Source of the DNA: an uncultured Burkholderiales bacterium
GTDB taxonomy: Bacteria; Pseudomonadota; Gammaproteobacteria; Burkholderiales; Burkholderiaceae_C
Reading direction: 5' to 3'
Length of the DNA stretch: 64,000 nt
NCBI GenBank assembly: GCA_937927685.1
Contig: CALBSC010000071.1
Coordinates: forward strand, 27,153-91,152
The notes under the pieces were generated by a model. That model was given only the letters and a program-made list of their open reading frames with translations, had not been told where the DNA came from and made no database searches. Below, one piece after another: positions 63,083 to 64,000 of the stretch. Made by a program: the position numbers and the translations under genes. Each line of letters starts with the position of its first letter. The first letter of the stretch is position 1.

Positions 63083-63574
63083 ATGGCGCTGAACCTCATT
63101 TACGCCTGCGCCGACAACGGCGTCATCGGGCGCGACAACGCCCTGCCCTGGCACCTGCCCGAGGACCTGGCGCACTTTCGCCAGCTCACCCTGGGGTGCC
63201 CCGTGCTGATGGGACGCAAGACCTGGGACTCGTTGCCACCGCGTTTTCGCCCGCTGCCGGGCCGGCTGAATCTGGTGCTGACGCGTCAGGCCGACTGGCA
63301 GGCCGACGGGGCCACGCGGGTGAGCCACTTTGATGAAGCCCTGGCGCATTGCCCGGCGGGTCAAGACCTGTGGGTGATTGGCGGCGCCGAGGTGTATGCC
63401 ATGGCCTTGCCCCATGCACAGCGCCTGGAGATCACCGAGGTGCATCTGCAGGCACAGGGCGATGCCCTGGCACCGCGGATTGATCCTGCGGTCTGGCCCG
63501 AAGTGGCGCGCAGACGTCACACTGCCGCCAATGGGACGGATTACAGCTTTGTGACACGACAGCGTGCCCGCTGA
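63083..63574 (+). CDS. folA: Dihydrofolate reductase
   Basis: FolA regenerates tetrahydrofolate oxidised by ThyA. The 163-residue product has MALNLIYACADNGVIGRDNALPWHLPEDLAHFR and the NADPH-binding GRKTWDSLP and VIGGAEVYAMALP motifs. It is co-directional with thyA. Confidence 0.96.
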   Translation: MALNLIYACADNGVIGRDNALPWHLPEDLAHFRQLTLGCPVLMGRKTWDSLPPRFRPLPGRLNLVLTRQADWQADGATRVSHFDEALAHCPAGQDLWVIGGAEVYAMALPHAQRLEITEVHLQAQGDALAPRIDPAVWPEVARRRHTAANGTDYSFVTRQRAR

Positions 63575-63717
63575 AGTTTCCAGCACACAACCGGCAGACG
63601 GGCGCGACGGGCTGCCGTGTGCCGGGTGACTCAGCGTGAATCCCGATACCGGATGTCACGCAGGTTTGCTAGAGTCGGCCCCATCGCATTTTTCACTTTT
63701 CAAGATAGGAACCCACC

Positions 63718-64000
63718 ATGTCCGATCACGGCTTTCACGTTCACGGCCCCCACGATCACGAACTCGAGCACGCCACCCACGGCGGTGGTCATGGTCATGA
63801 CAATGGGTCTGCCTCCATGACCAACCAGATCGCCATGTTCACCGCCATCATCGCCACGGTGGGAGCCATCTTTGGCTACATGGGTGGCGCCACGCAGGCC
63901 AATGCCGGCCTCTTCAAGAACAACGCGGCCATCAAGAAGACCGAGGCCTCCAACCAGTGGAACTACTACCAGGCCAAAAGCAGCAAGCAAAACCTGAGCG
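63718..64000 (+). CDS. DUF4337-type membrane protein with His-rich N terminus (partial)
   Basis: The gene is cut by the right edge; 94 codons are visible. The first 27 residues hold nine histidines (HGFHVHGPHDHELEH ... GGGHGHD), a likely metal-binding tail, followed by a membrane segment (IAMFTAIIATVGAIFGYMG) and a helical region (NAAIKKTEASNQWNYYQAKSS) typical of DUF4337. The start is supported by AGGA upstream. Confidence 0.78.
   Translation, partial: MSDHGFHVHGPHDHELEHATHGGGHGHDNGSASMTNQIAMFTAIIATVGAIFGYMGGATQANAGLFKNNAAIKKTEASNQWNYYQAKSSKQNLS

Overview
The window is GC-rich, densely coded chromosomal DNA. It most likely comes from a phototrophic or aerobic anoxygenic phototrophic betaproteobacterium of the Comamonadaceae (Rhodoferax/Limnohabitans type). 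Support comes from a photosynthesis gene cluster with bacteriochlorophyll a genes (bchF, bchP, no chlorosome genes) next to ordinary Burkholderiales housekeeping blocks such as nrdR-minor pilins-ribD, ribBA-ribH-nusB and tolQRA. The genus is an inference; no 16S rRNA is present.

Positions 1-18875 are one side of the photosynthesis gene cluster. On the minus strand runs bchF-bchN-bchB-bchH-bchL, with bchL cut by the window edge. Diverging from bchF on the plus strand are a B12-binding antirepressor (PpaA/AerR type), the redox repressor ppsR, then bchG-bch2-bchP-tspO with 4-base overlaps. bchI-bchD-bchO run back toward tspO on the minus strand, and a second AerR-like protein diverges from bchI. 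TGT-N12-ACA or one-mismatch PpsR boxes lie in the bchF/ppaA, ppsR/bchG and bchI/aerR-like gaps, so the cluster seems to carry its own redox/light circuit. No crt, puf or puh genes are in the window.

Positions 18900-21156 hold a sulfide/persulfide module: an ETHE1-like persulfide dioxygenase diverging from a BigR/SqrR-type ArsR repressor and a split YeeE/YedE transporter pair. Positions 21196-26302 are the most unusual part: two exported caspase-like proteases encoded divergently. The second sits in a four-gene unit with a lipoprotein, an OmpA-C peptidoglycan-binding protein and a small exported protein. The block ends at a terminator and tRNA-Ser(GCT).

From 26628 to the end the content is mostly housekeeping: lysC, tilS, accA, alkA-like glycosylase, cysS, a TPR protein, two cyclophilins, lpxH, a very long DUF349 protein, a lytic transglycosylase, glyA, nrdR, five type IV minor pilin-like genes, ribD-ribE-ribBA-ribH-nusB, an aminotransferase, ybgC-tolQRA, an SDR/hydratase pair, an MFS transporter, aroC, a CBS protein, metY, an alpha/beta hydrolase, a YihY membrane protein, a DUF2069 protein, an FAD-linked dehydrogenase, thyA-folA and a truncated DUF4337 protein. 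Points of interest here are a RibBA whose GTP cyclohydrolase II half lacks its zinc cysteines, minor pilins without prepilin cleavage sites, and several short tandem repeats.
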